64,000 nucleotides of DNA from Chinchilla lanigera (GCF_000276665.1 NW_004955418.1:6004541-6068540); one strand, 5' to 3'. Shown: positions 20,826 to 32,371, counted from the first letter of the stretch. Numbers and translations are program-made. Notes: generated from the letters alone by a model not told the origin.

Positions 20826-21159
20826 AAGAATTATTGTCATTATGGACAAGATATCATACCCTTATCTTCTACCCTGAATAACTACTACAAAGACAACAAT
20901 ACACTATGTATCAACTATTATAACTGTCCTAACCTGTTTTAAAACTGTTTCATTGTTATAGTAATCTTTTTTCTCTTTAAAATGAAAAAGGAACTATTGT
21001 CAGATGCTTCATTTTAAACATAAACTGAGTTTTATAATAAATGACTTATTTCAGTGTCCCTAGCTTTGGTGTCCTTTCTTACTAAGCAGTCATGAAAGTT
21101 TCCTCAGATCACATGTCAAAGAAGTGTACCCGAAGACTGCAAAAGCCTGGAGAGGAGGG

Positions 21160-21430
21160 CATGTTGTAATACAGTGGAAACCACACGAATTGGGGAATCA
21201 GAAGGCCTGCAGTTCAAGGGTCTCTACAGCTATTAGTGGCTCTCGCCATAGTCTTCCGTGTGCTGGGATTACAGGTGTGCACCACCACACCCAGCCTCAT
21301 GAGATAGATTTTATTGCCCCTATTTCACAGATGAGATTTTAAAGATGCTTTCTAAAGGACATAGAGCTAAGTTACAAGTAGTAGAATTAGAATCATTTAA
21401 ACTAGGTCTACCTGATTCCAAAACCCATTC
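21160..21430. mobile_element. Compound MIR / B1 fragment cluster
   Basis: A + MIR head (ACAGTGGAAACCACACGAAT, GGCCTGCAGTTCAAGGG) at about 21160-21245 is followed by a truncated antisense B1 end (GTGCTGGGATTACAGGTGTG) at 21260-21297 and then an antisense MIR part (CCCCTATTTCACAGATGAG) to about 21430. Confidence 0.6.
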
Positions 21431-21645
21431 TGCTAATTTCCTTGCTGTTCTGTATGCATTATTCCTTTACAGTAATCTTCAAGGAAGAATACCTTTTAGA
21501 ACATAGTTTGGGTGAAGTTAGCAGTATATAGTTTCAGAGGAATTATCTGGGTGATAATCTCAAGAGAGTAAGGAGATAATGATAGTAGTGACAGACTAGT
21601 TATTGGTCAAATCTAATAATAAAAGGTTGGGAATGAGTAATTTGG

Positions 21646-22592
21646 GTTTTTTTTAACTTTTTTTTTTAATTTTAAAGAGAAAAGAACAAAAACAAATTTA
21701 CAAATACAAAGACAAACAAAACAGTACAAAAACAATAAAAGGGATACAGAATTTCAGACAAGGTGATAGGAAATTAACGATGGTTGTTGTATTACATATT
21801 GATATCTTCAAATTGGTTACTCAAATAAATATAGACATGTAAGATTGATCAAACAATTAAACATTAACTGTTCCTTTCAATAAACCAATAGAAATTAGTA
21901 GTACAATTATCTTAGCTATCTTGTGTACATATATATATATATATATATATACATACTTTTGCCCTTCATTCATTCTTTCTTTTCTCTTTTCCCTCATCCC
22001 AGTTGTTCATTAGTCATTTGAGAAATGCAAATTAAAACAACGCTGAGATTCTATCTCACACCAGAAAGAATGGCTATCAAGAAATCAACCAATAACAAAT
22101 GCCAGACAGGCTGTGGAGAAAAAGGAACACTTCTCCACTGTTGGTAGGAGTGTAGACTGGTCCAACCACTGTGGAAATCAGTCTGGAGATTTCTCAGTAG
22201 ACTAAGATTAGAGGTCCCAGCTATTCCCCTTTTGGGTATTTTTCCAGAAGAACTGAAAACATCATGCCACAGTGACATATGTGCACCTATATTTATAGCA
22301 GCACAATTTGTAATAGCTAAATCATGGAAACAACCCAAATGCCCATCATCTGAGGAATGGATAAAAAGGATGTGATATCTTTATATAATGGAATATTACT
22401 CAGTTATAAAGAAAGATAAACTGGAGGCTTTTATAGGAAAATGGATGCAACTATAGACCATACTCATAAGTGAAACAAATCAGACGCACATGTGTAAACA
22501 TCGCATTGCCTCCCTAGTTTAAGAACCTGAAGGAGTAAATAAAATCTGAAAGGGAAAGAAACTGCCCAAAAGGAAAGAACAACTGGGATGAA
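21646..22592 (-). mobile_element. L1 with twin-priming (5') inversion
   Basis: Bases 21646-22008 are the antisense of the L1 3' UTR, starting with the T-rich complement of the poly(A) tail. Bases 22009-22592 are sense ORF2-end/3'-UTR sequence (AACAAATGCCAGACAGGCTG, GGAAACAACCCAAATGCCCA, AATGGAATATTACTCAGTTA). Both segments stop at the same L1 position: GAACAACTGGGATGA occurs at the sense end (about 22578-22592), and its reverse complement at 21994-22008. This is the structure expected when a second primer reverse-transcribes the L1 RNA from the opposite strand. The 3' UTR part has one internal repeat unit. Confidence 0.88.
21931..21953. repeat. (AT)n microsatellite in L1 3' UTR
   Basis: Eleven or so AT dinucleotides following GTGTACAT; the related 3' UTR at 36702-39390 has only CATACATATATAC at this point, so the tract expanded after insertion. 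Confidence 0.9.
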
Positions 22593-22699
22593 TAGTATTG
22601 ATTCATTTTTCCCCCACGAATTCTGTGCCTCACAAAGCCTACTTTGTTCATCTTGAGCAATGCTTGATTGACCCTCTCTGAGCAGTTTCACCACACTAC

Positions 22700-22860
22700 T
22701 ACAATAATGATGTCCCAGTTTTACAGGGTTTTCTTATCCTCACACGAAAAAAGACACTAGACAATGGGCTTCTTGGGGGCAAATCACCTCATTCATCTCT
22801 GTATTCCACCCACAGAGCCTGGTATGCTGTGAACTAAATGCAGTGCTTTGGGGTCTACTG
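22700..22860 (+). mobile_element. L2 3'-end fragment
   Basis: GACAATGGGCTTCTTGGGGG, CATTCATCTCTGTATTCCAC and CAGAGCCTGGTATGCTGTGA match the end of L2 (consensus words of CTGTATCCCCAGCGCCT type). Confidence 0.6.
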
Positions 22861-23887
22861 TCTCAGTCTTTCTGCAGGGCTTGTTTATTCTCATTAGCAT
22901 TAATACAGTGACTGTCTTCCAGGTCACCTTGCCCCTGCAACAGAAAAAAGGTATTTATGCCTGCCATCCTTCTGGCTTTCCTTCTTAATGGCTCTCCTAC
23001 CTAATATTTAAGCACAGACAGGTGCCGTTTAACAAAACATTTATAAGAAGGTTGGGAGAATAATCAGCTTTAACCTTGGATTGCAAGTCTCAAAAGAGAG
23101 AAATCATTGCTATCACAGGAAACAGAAATTCTCTGAGGATAGTAGTCAAAATTTAAAATGAAAACTAATGCTCAGGTCCATAGTGAGCAGGTAATAGAAA
23201 AGGTAATTAAGAGCCACTTTTCTCAACATCTTAGATAAGCAAAGACCAAAAAGAAAAACCTGGATCAGCTTATTTCTGAGTGACGGTAGGTTTTATAAGA
23301 TAGATGTGGAACTTCTTAAAAATGAAAACACAGTTCAGCTAACTAAATCTTGCAGGCTTCTTGTGTTTATTGTATTTATTTACTTCCTTCAAGTCATATG
23401 TTATGCTTCATAAAAAAATCTTTCTTAAAGATAACTTTTCTGTAAAAAGTCACAATAATGTTCACTAACAACTCAGTAGCAATTATTAAATTATGGAACA
23501 TAGTAAGTCTTATTAAAATAATTGGTAAATGTAACTATGAAAAAGAAGTGCTGCGAAGACCATTTAAAAAGCTATTAGCAAAAGAGCACATACATCTAAC
23601 TACCAATAAGATAAGGGGATGAGCAGAATGGAAATTACATGTGTGAGGACTCATAACGGTAATAACAATGATACTATTTACAGATTACGGTTCCTGTTTA
23701 AGAACTGAAATACATAGGAGGCCATGGAAGATTCAAAATATAGAACAGCCATCTCTTATTTCTGTTTTAAACTTTGGAAATTGAATGAGAAATATTTAAA
23801 GAGAGTGATTTACCATAGTAGGGCAGAAAGAAGGTTATGCTTTGAAGGAGAGCTCTGCTTGCTCATTTTAGCCTCTCCGGTCAGACG
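22861..23887. other. Repeat-poor, unassigned sequence
   Basis: About 1 kb without a recognised SINE, LTR or LINE. No clear reading frame with splice signals. Confidence 0.45.
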
Positions 23888-24654
23888 AAAGGACTTCTGG
23901 GAAGATGGCGGCGTGGTGAGCAGCAGAGAAAGAGCCTCTCTAAGATGTAGTGTCCCGCCACTGAATATACCAATGTGAGGAAGGGAAGGAGGAGAGAAGT
24001 GGGTTCTTGGGACCCAGGAAGGGTCTGAAGCGAGAATGGAAGCCCACAGGGAGAGTGAAGAGAGAGCCTTCAGTGAAGAAGGAGAAGGTGGCAGGCGACG
24101 CTTTTGCTGAGCCTGGACTCACTTTGTGGGAGGGGCAGCTTGAGTCTGTAGACGCACAGCGAGTACTGGTGACCCCAGAGGCCTCCACGGAGAAGTGCAC
24201 CAGTGGAACAGAGCGGTGTACACAGTGGACTGCAGAGGCTGGGGAGCTGTCTCGGTTTAGATGCCCTCCAGGAGAGGGCAATTGGCCAGTGGCCATCTTG
24301 GAAAGGGGCCAACTGAGCTCAGAACGCAGAACAGCTGCTCCCTGTTGCATCTAGGGCTTCTAGTGACAGGGCCAGGGAGCCGAGTTCTCATCTGAGGGAG
24401 ATCAGGGAGCCAAGTTCAAGGTGGCAGGAGGCACATGGACTGCTGCAGGCTGAACAAATCTGATTCTAGCCTCACAACCAGAAACCAGCCTGAACTTCAG
24501 TGGAGCTAAAGGTACAGGATCTCTGGGATTATCCACTATCCTACTCTAAAGCTATGACTGGCTTGCTGGCAGTAATCAATTCAGATCTAGACTCTGATGA
24601 CATTGTCTACCTGTGACAGCAGAGACATGCCTTGAAGTGGACTTTTTTTCTCAT

Positions 24655-24822
24655 TCCCCCCCCCTTTTTTTTTGCTGTTTTTGAGGCAGGGTCTCGCTAT
24701 GCAGTTCAGGCTGGCCTTGTTGCCCTCACTTTGTAGCCCAGGTTGGTCTCGAACTCACAATGATCCTCCTGCCTCAGCCTCCTGAGTGCTGGGATTACAG
24801 ACATGCACCGCCACGCGAGGCT
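24655..24822 (-). mobile_element. B1-like SINE in L1 5' UTR
   Basis: Antisense copy: C/T tail, GAGGCAGGGTCTCGCTATGC, TAGCCCAGGTTGGTCTCGAA, GTGCTGGGATTACAGACATG. Confidence 0.92.
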
Positions 24823-25177
24823 CTTTTTTGTTTTTGTTACTCGCTTTATTCTTTCTTGTTTGTTTTTGTCTTTATATGAGTGTGAGCAGTTTCTAGTTTG
24901 TTGCTGTTTTATTCTGTTCTTGTTTCTACTTCTTCCTTCTCTCTTTTACTACCGTCTTCTTTACCAGTTTCCCAAAGTTTGCATGATCTTCCTTTGTCCT
25001 TCAGCCTGCTTGTAATCTCTTCCTCTTCTTCTATTTCTCTAGTTCCCCCCCCTTTTAAATTTTCTCCCCTGAGGGTAAAATTACCATATTGGGGGAACAT
25101 TTACTGCATACAATTTCCTGGTTTGTTTTAGATTTTGTTATATAACCACAAATCATATGGTTAAAGGTGGCAAATTA

Positions 25178-25266
25178 TTATTATTATTTTTCTGGTACCA
25201 GTGATCAAACTCATGACCTCGTGCTTGCCAGGCAGGCACTGTGCCACTGAGCTAAATACCCAGCCC
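25178..25266 (-). mobile_element. ID-like SINE in L1
   Basis: Antisense copy: TTTTTCTGGTACCAGTGATC, AAACTCATGACCTCGTGCTT, CTGAGCTAAATACCCAGCCC. Flanks AAAGGTGGCAAATTA (25163-25177) and AAAGGTGGTAAATTA (from 25267) are a 15-base target-site duplication with one difference. Confidence 0.93.
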
Positions 25267-27072
25267 CAAAGGTGGTAAATTAGTAGTTACCCCAGTTTGT
25301 CATTTTCTAGGCTGTGTTTGGCTGTTGTTATGTGATTGTACCACTTTAGCCAAAGTGACGTAATTGTTCTAATCAGTCATTCTTCCTGGTATACTAAGAC
25401 TGAGGGTCATAAACAATAATATAGGCCAGTGCCAAAGAACCAGGGGCTGGGTCAAGTAGGCACCAACTTCTCGTTCTTCAATTAACTGAAGAGGTGGGAT
25501 CTTGCAACCAAGTCAAAACCCAGAAGTCAGATACAACTGGAAGACACCTGTGAGAAGTAGTTGTTTCCAAAGGGTTCTAAATACTAGCAGTAAAGCTACT
25601 TGCCACAAACCATTTACAAGCATCAACCCAAGAATTACATTAAAAAAAAAAAAAAAAAGAAGAAATCTTAAACAAGATGCAAACCCAGACTTGCAGCTCA
25701 CCAAAGGCAAACCCAGGGGACAGTGAGGTGGAACAATTCAAAACCTGGACTCTCTGAAGTGGTAACAGTGGAAATAACAAAACACATGAACCATGCTCTA
25801 AAAAATAAAACCAGAAATAATTTCCCAGATAACTACAGAGATGGTGACCATAATGAATAAAAGACATGCTTAGTGATTCTAGAGCAAATACAGATTAAAA
25901 AAAAAAATAGAGCTTAGGAAAATGATGGTAAACATGGATGCCCAACATAGGAAAGAAATGGAATCCATGAAACCAACTGCACATGGGATGTTGTCCAAAA
26001 TAGACCACATACTAGCTTATAGAACATGCTTAAATAGATGCAGAGGAGTTGAACTTATCCCATGCATATTATCAGACCATAGTGCAATGCAACTGGAAAT
26101 CAATGGCAAAAGAAACCACAAGAAATTCATAAACACATGGAAGGTAAATAACACCCTACTGAACAACTAATGGGTCACAGATGAAATTAAAGAAGAAATT
26201 AGACAGTTTCTACAATTAAGCAATAATGCCAGTGCTATATACCAGAACTTATGGGACACAATGAAAACAGCCCTGTGAGGAAAATTTATAGCAGTGAATA
26301 CCTACAGCAGGGAAACAGAGTGAGCTCAAACAAACAACCTAATGTTGAACCTTGAGTTTCTAGAAAAGTTGAGCAAGTCAAGCCCAAAGCTTGTGCAAGG
26401 GAGGAAATTATAAAGATCAGAGCAGAAGTTAATACAATGGAGGGTTAAAAAAATACAAAGAATCAATGAATAGAAGAGGTGATTCTTTGAAAGATTAAAT
26501 AAAATTTGCCAACCCTTAGCCAACTTTATCAAAAAAAGGAAAGAAAAGACTCAAATCCATGGAATTAGGAATGGAAATGGTGAAATCACAACAGATCCTG
26601 CAGAAGACCCAGAAGATCCAGAAGATCATCAATACCTACTTTGAGAACTTGTACTCTAGTAAGATGAAAAATTTAGAAGAAATTGACAGGTTTCCAGATA
26701 CATATGAGTTACAAAAGCAGAATCAAGAAGGTATAAAAATTCTAAATAATCCTATATAAGCCAATGAAATTGAAGAAATAATAAGGGAAAAAAACCCAAA
26801 TTATTACTCCCAAACTCATTCCTGGAAGCAAGCATTACCCTGATACTAAAATCAGAGAGGGAGACAACCAAAAAAAGAGAATTACAAGCCAATCTCCCTA
26901 GCAAATATAAATAAAAAAAATCTTCAATAAGATACTGGCAGGCAGAATGCAGTAAATCATCAAGAAGATTGTACACCATGACCAAGTAGGATTCATCCTA
27001 AGGATGCAGGGATGCAACATACACAAATTAAGAAATGTACACAGAGCCAAAGACAACAACCATATGATCATT

Positions 27073-27422
27073 TGTCTTGGTTACTTTTCTCTCGTTGCTG
27101 GGACAAAATACTCTATGCCCAAAATTAAGGAAGGAAAGGTTTATTTTGCTTACAGTTTGTGGAGGTTTTAGTCCATACTTGGCACGTTACAAGCCAGAAT
27201 GGCACATGGCAGAGGGCTATAGCTCATGCGGCAGAACACAGCAGAATCAACAACCACTAAAACGGAGGAATGGCCGCAAGCAGCCTCTCTCTCTCCCTTA
27301 CATATACAAACTATCCACCCCAGGGCAAGTGTAGCTCTCACACCCATAATCAGTCAAATTCTAAAAGCCTGCCCCATGACCACATGAGGCTTTTGGGGGA
27401 CACACAAACACAAACCATAACA
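27073..27422 (-). mobile_element. Solo MaLR LTR inserted in L1
   Basis: 350 bases with TG...CA ends (TGTCTTGGTTAC ... AAACCATAACA). Target-site flanks TCATT (27068-27072) and TCATC (27423-27427) differ at one base. L1 ORF2 reads continuously across the insertion when it is ignored (...HMI before, [11 protein letters not shown] after), which proves insertion into the older L1. Interior words AAGGTTTATTTTGCTTACAG and CACATGACCACATGAGG-like sequence place it with the MaLR group. Confidence 0.85.
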
Positions 27423-27985
27423 TCATCTCAATAGATGCAGAAAAAGCATTTGACAAAGTCCAACACTCATTCTTCATAAAAAGTTTACCAAAAATTGGAA
27501 TAGAACATCTTTATCTCAACCTGATAAAGCCCATCTATGACAAAACAACAGCCAACGTTATACTAAATAGACAAAAACTGAAAACTTTCTCTTTAAAATC
27601 AGGAAGAAGAGAAGGATGCCCACTATCACTACTCTTATTCAGTATAGTTCTGGAAACATTGGCCAGAGAAACTAGACAAGTGAAATAAATAAAAGGAATA
27701 ATGACAGAGAAGGAAGAAATTAAATTAACATTATTTGTGAATGACATGATAAAAGACCCCCAAAACTCCACCAAAATACTTCTAGATCTGACAACCAAAT
27801 TTAGTTGTGTAGCTCTATACAAAATCTACACTCAAATCTCAATAGTCTTCTTATGCAGAAATAACAAACTCACTGAGAAAGATATTAGGGAAACAACATC
27901 CATCACAATAGTATCTACAATCATATGACATGAAAAAATATGGTACTTAAAGAAAATATCTGATACAATTGATGTGAGAGAGGTT

Positions 27986-28436
27986 TTTAAAAGAAGACAT
28001 AGAAGACTAAGAACTATAAGGTAAAGAAGCAGTTCAAGGTGAACTTGAATGTTTCATGTTCTTGACAACAAAGAGACTGTGAACTGTGTTTAAATTTAGA
28101 GAAAAGTTTTCCAAGAATGAGACTTTCATATTTCACTTGGTAAGTCAATTTGAAGGTTTTCTGAATAAATAAATAATTGGCTATCTTGTGATCTGTTTTC
28201 CTGCTATAAGTAATAATTTTCTAAGAAAGTAGCCTATTCAATTGAAAGAAAACATGCCTCTTCTTAAGTAAAGGCGAATAAAACTTAAAAATTAATTTCA
28301 TCTTATGGAAAAAATTTAGTTGGTAAAAATTTTTTTGCAAAGTATTGCAAAACTTAGTATAGTTATATGGTCTAATTTAATACAAATTTTAATGTATTTT
28401 CCTGTAAGATTTACTTGGTGCATCTAAAACGCCACT
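27986..28436. other. Unassigned sequence after the L1
   Basis: AT-rich. No recognised family; not L1 3' UTR. Confidence 0.4.
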
Positions 28437-28577
28437 CTAAGGTGGGCATGGTGGCGTTTACATGTGATCCCAGCACTCCTGAGGCAGGAGGATCACCATG
28501 ACTTTGAGGGCAGCCTGAGTTACGTAGAGAGTTCAAGGACAACCCTAACTATATAGTGAAAACTTGTCTTAAAAAAC
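28437..28577 (+). mobile_element. B1-like SINE
   Basis: Sense copy: GGTGGGCATGGTGGCGTTTA, GATCCCAGCACTCCTGAGGC, GGAGGATCACCATGACTTTG, ending in an A-rich tail. Confidence 0.9.
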
Positions 28578-30029
28578 AAACAAAAAAGTGTTATTCAATT
28601 GATGTTAGAATTTTAAATTATGGTAGTAGCATGATAATGAAACTGTCATAATAAACTGGAGATGAAAAGTGAATTCATACTTTGTAATGGTTTACATTGA
28701 CTTGACCTGATCTTGAATCTCAATTTTTTGTGGAGAAAAGTGAAAGTTAGATCTCCAGGACTGAACTAGAATAACATATCTAATTTCTTTAGAAGATCAT
28801 TAGCCACTTTAAAATAAAAAATGTATCAGATATATAATGTCTCAATGAAAACAAATTACTGTATTAGTATAAGCTCAATAAAATAAAAATACCCTTATTT
28901 ATACATTCACACTCCCTTTCCCAGACCTTATAGCCTTTAGCATCTCATAAATCCTAGCTAATTACATGTCAAAACAAAAGGTTAATGGTAAGTTTAATAC
29001 GCTTCCCTTTTTTATCTAATGCATCAATATCAGGCACAGAAAATGCTAGGGGACTAGAATAGAAATGGGAAAACTTTAAAATAACTTCTTTAGGTTCTGT
29101 GTGTGAAGATCTTTGCAAACAATGGTACTGCCCCCAGTGGAAAACTGCTTTGCGAGGTAGGCTGCTCATTGAACAGCCATGTATTGAGCACTGACTATAT
29201 TCCAGCCACACTGTGCTAGGTTTTGGGTTGTATAAGGAACAAACATTTCCAAGACAATGTTTCTGCTTCAACCCTAGGGCAATAAATTGTATCTGGAGCG
29301 CGTGTCCTTGCAGTTCCCTAAGAAGCCTGTATTATTTGACCCCTTAGTTACTGTCACAGCAGGCCCTCGCTAGAATGATGGGTTGGGCTACAGACCTCAG
29401 GAGTCCCTACTTTGCCAATGAGATTTTAGATTTACTTCCAGAAAGGACTATTGAACTTTTGTAAGTACATGGGATTTTGTAAATTTAAAGTGATATATAA
29501 TAAGTATACCAAAAAAATCTTGATTTTTATAGCAGTATCATAATTTTATTTTCTCATTTGAAAGGGAATGACATGTCTTCATCGATGTTCCCTAAATAAA
29601 TAGATCACTCTAGGTTAAAAATTATCAGCACTGCTGCGTGGTCTTCTAATTTTGCTAATTATACTAAACTTTATCAAGGTGTGCTACTCCAGAAACATCA
29701 ATTTGTCTTTCATTTTCTCACTTTATTTAAGAGGTATAGCATCAATGCCAATAATTCTCCAGTGTGCTGTGAATAATTTATCATAGTTTTGATATGTACA
29801 AGCACAGACCTACCCTTAAGTATAGATTTCATGAGGGTGTCTCACCCCAGGAAATTTTTCTTTTATAATAAGGAAAGGAGACTATATATCCCAAAAGGAA
29901 ATCTTTATTTTAACTGTTTGTGATATTTGATGCAATATAATATGAGAACTCAGGAAGCACAAGATACCTCAAGTGAGCTTAAGGGTATCTGAGAAATGAA
30001 TAAGGTCTTGCTTCTTTGTAAGGGTAGCC
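28578..30029. other. Repeat-poor sequence with one L2-like remnant
   Basis: At about 29170-29275 the words GTATTGAGCACTGACTATAT and CACACTGTGCTAGGTTTTGG match the antisense of an L2/MIR-type consensus. The rest, about 1.3 kb, is unassigned. Confidence 0.5.
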
Positions 30030-30225
30030 TCACGTATGAGATAATTTGGGTGTGCAACACTTTTTACATACCCTCTCTAATCTCTGTAACAGTTTTCTAA
30101 AATGGACTTTGTAATCTTCATGTTATAGAAGACATTTCATTGAGGAATAAAGGCAGCCAGAACTAACATTTGAATCCTGGTCAGTCTGACTTTCAATCTC
30201 CTCTTTCTACATAGCACTGACACGC
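30030..30225 (-). mobile_element. MIR SINE remnant
   Basis: Antisense MIR order: CAACACTTTTTACATACCCT, TGTTATAGAAGACATTTCAT, AACATTTGAATCCTGGTCAG (the B-box side). Confidence 0.6.
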
Positions 30226-30479
30226 CAGTAAATCGCAAATGAACCACACAAATCTAGAACGTGGCAGTCCTTTATAAATATGAAAACCCAACTCAGTTCA
30301 ACCATTAATCTCTTTATAAAGAGATACAATTAATGAAATGTTCTCCAAGATGACAGAAATATCTTAGCTCTATATTACCCTGAAGGAAACTTGTAGCCTC
30401 ATTTAGGAGTGTGGTACATACACAGCGCAAAACCTTGACAAAGAATCACATCTTTATTTACCATCTACACACCTTTTAG

Positions 30480-30668
30480 GGTTTTTTTCTGGATTTGGGA
30501 TTGAACCCAGGGCCTTCATGCTAAGCTATATCTCCAACCCTTTTTTGTTTTGTTTTGTTTTTGAGACAGGGTCTTGATAAGTTGCCCAAGCTACTTTCCA
30601 ATTTATGATCCTCCTGTCTCAGCCTCCTAGCGTGCCAGGATTACAGGCATGTACCACCATATCCAGTT
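30480..30668 (-). mobile_element. B1-dID dimeric SINE
   Basis: An antisense ID-like half (GGGATTGAACCCAGGGCCTT, GCTAAGCTATATCTCCAACC) at 30490-30540 is followed directly by an antisense B1 half (TTTTGAGACAGGGTCTTGAT ... GGATTACAGGCATGTACCAC). Read on the - strand this is B1 then ID, as in B1-dID. Confidence 0.75.
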
Positions 30669-30856
30669 TCTCTGGACCATATTTCAAAGCAACAGAAACT
30701 ATGTTGATGCTTTTCATCTTGTAAATAACTGACTACAGAGACTTAGTCTTCCTTAATTGGAGAATGCTTATCTTTGAAGAGAATGCATTGCTGCCATAAG
30801 GGGTGAACAAGCTTGTATTCACAACTAGCTGTTATCCTCTCCATCTATGTAATTTT

Positions 30857-30900
30857 AATCGCTTCTTGGCCTTTTGGCTAAGATCAAGTGCAGTATGTTT
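30857..30900 (+). pseudogene. U2 snRNA 5'-end fragment
   Basis: ATCGCTTCTTGGCCTTTTGG and CTAAGATCAAGTGCAGTATG match the first 40 or so bases of spliceosomal U2 snRNA, with a C-to-T change in the CTCGG loop and another near the end. The Sm site, the branch-point pairing region and the 3' stem-loops are absent. There is no snRNA promoter element in view. This is a truncated retrocopy, not a functional gene. Confidence 0.9.
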
Positions 30901-30972
30901 GTAATTTTAGAACACCACAATAGCACCATTATTACAGGTGCTAATTATTTAATTATATATTTAAATATAAAG

Positions 30973-31412
30973 TGAGACAGGAGGACTCACGTATTGAGGG
31001 CTTGGTCCCAAGGCAATAACGTTCAGAGGTGGGGCCTAGAGAAGTGGTTGGATCATGGGTGCTTTAATGTCCTTGGTGGATCGACTCACTAATGAAATTA
31101 TGATTTAATGGCATTATTGAGAAGTGTTAGAAGTAGGAAGTGGGGCCTACTTCAAGGGCTTAGATCACGGAAGTGACCTTGGGGATCATATCTGGTTCCT
31201 GGCCCCTTCCTGTCTGGCTTTTTCCCTCTCGTTTCCCTATTGCAGTCAGATGAGCAGCCCACATCCTCCCACCATGAATTTTCTGCTTCTATACGGGCCT
31301 AAAAGTGGTGAAGCCAGCTAGCCATGGACTGAAGCTTCTAAAAACATGAGTCAGAATAAATCCTCCTTTGTGTGCTTCAAGTGTTTCATCACAGTGACAA
31401 AAAACTAACGAC
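30973..31412 (+). mobile_element. MaLR LTR
   Basis: A MST-like + strand LTR: GGGCTTGGTCCCAAGGCAAT, GTGGTTGGATCATGGGTGCT, AGCTAGCCATGGACTGAAGC, then AATAAATCCTCC (polyadenylation signal) and a diverged AAAAACTAACGA end. Confidence 0.75.
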
Positions 31413-31978
31413 TATGTTTTGACCACTTGTTAAGTAGATATTGGCTATGTACCTTCGCTCCACAGGCCAGTGACGGGTATAAACTGATACTCACCTCAAA
31501 TGTTCATTTTGGTTAATGTAACAGTAATCTAGCCATCCTCCCACCCCCATTTTCTGTCTTTGACCATGCTGTCTTGAGATTTCTTGGCCTGGCTAAAGTA
31601 TGGAATAATATCTATGATCTCATAGGCACATTTTCCCAGAAGATGGAAGGGCTGTCTGTTTCTCTTGTGAAGTATTTTACATACTCTTGATCAAATACTG
31701 GTGAAAATGTCACCTGCCATTGAAAAAGTGGAAAATGTCACTTTTTGAATATGTTTTGGATCCGAAGGCCTTCCTCCTAAAGCGTTTTTCCTCCCACCTC
31801 CTTGTCTTTTTCCAATCTGAAATAATTTTCCCTTCACCTTTTTATCACAACCACTTCAGTTTTTCCGCTAAATTAAAAAAAGGGATATTTGACTGTGTAA
31901 AAAAAGTTAAACTTTTTATTAAGAAAAAAAGTAAGCTAAATAATTCGGCAGTATTTATCAAGAGTCATAAAATTATTT
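31413..31978. other. Unassigned sequence
   Basis: A 100-codon + frame at 31720-32022 has no recognisable domain and runs into the SINE at 31979; taken as chance. Confidence 0.4.
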
Positions 31979-32152
31979 ATTCCCCCCACTGGGAATTGGA
32001 TTCTCGGGTACTTTGCTACTGAAACATCCCAGAACAGTTTATTTTTTATTTTGAGGCAGTCTCACTAAGCTGCCTGCTCTGGCTGCAAACTTGTGATCCG
32101 TCTGCCTCATCCTCCTGAACAGCTGGGTCACAGGCATATGCCACCAGGTCTC
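31979..32152 (-). mobile_element. B1-dID dimeric SINE, old
   Basis: Antisense ID half (CCACTGGGAATTGGATTCTC, CTTTGCTACTGAAACATCCC) followed by a diverged antisense B1 half (TTTTGAGGCAGTCTCACTAA ... GGTCACAGGCATATGCCACC). Confidence 0.6.
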
Positions 32153-32371
32153 CTGTTCATAATTGTTGATTCCGTATTTTTTGTGATGAGAATCTGCCCT
32201 ACTAACGTAAGTATCGTGAATTAAGGTATTGTTTACAGCAGAAAAAAATTAAATCTCTAAAATATAATTGGGTAGGCATGCTAGAATATGGGGGTAATCA
32301 TGTTATTATGTAGCTGTTAAAATTTTCCATAAATAGTTTTTAATAATATGATAAAACGTTTCTGGTACTTG

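Larger units (their letters stand above)
23888..27985 (+). mobile_element. Old L1 with 5' UTR, internally deleted, 3' end missing
   Basis: The left end (GGGAAGATGGCGGCGTGG) is an L1 5' UTR start with a YY1-type GATGGCGGC motif, and the 5' UTR with its GCCATCTTGG word runs to about 25640. An ORF1 N-terminal remnant follows to about 25965. ORF2 resumes inside the endonuclease domain at about 25985, with SKIDHILAYRT and a LSDHSAM run holding the catalytic SDH. Reverse transcriptase remnants continue past 27740, where the active-site FADD/YADD position reads FVND. The element stops near 27985 without a 3' UTR or poly(A). Nested within it are a B1 (24655-24822), an ID-like SINE (25178-25266) and a MaLR LTR (27073-27422). 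Frames are broken by many stops and the RT active site is damaged, so it is dead. Confidence 0.85.

Noticed and set aside
24007..24354. 115- and 136-codon frames on both strands
   Set aside because: They lie in the GC-rich L1 5' UTR (GCCATCTTGG and GATGGCGGCG words) and are not genes.
26559..26759. Tandem repeat-protein gene (CAGAAGATCCAGAAG words)
   Set aside because: It is L1 ORF2 sequence (NTYFENLY...EEIDRF) with a short local triplet-rich expansion.
30857..30900. Functional U2 snRNA gene
   Set aside because: Only the first 44 bases are present, with no Sm site and no upstream snRNA promoter element.
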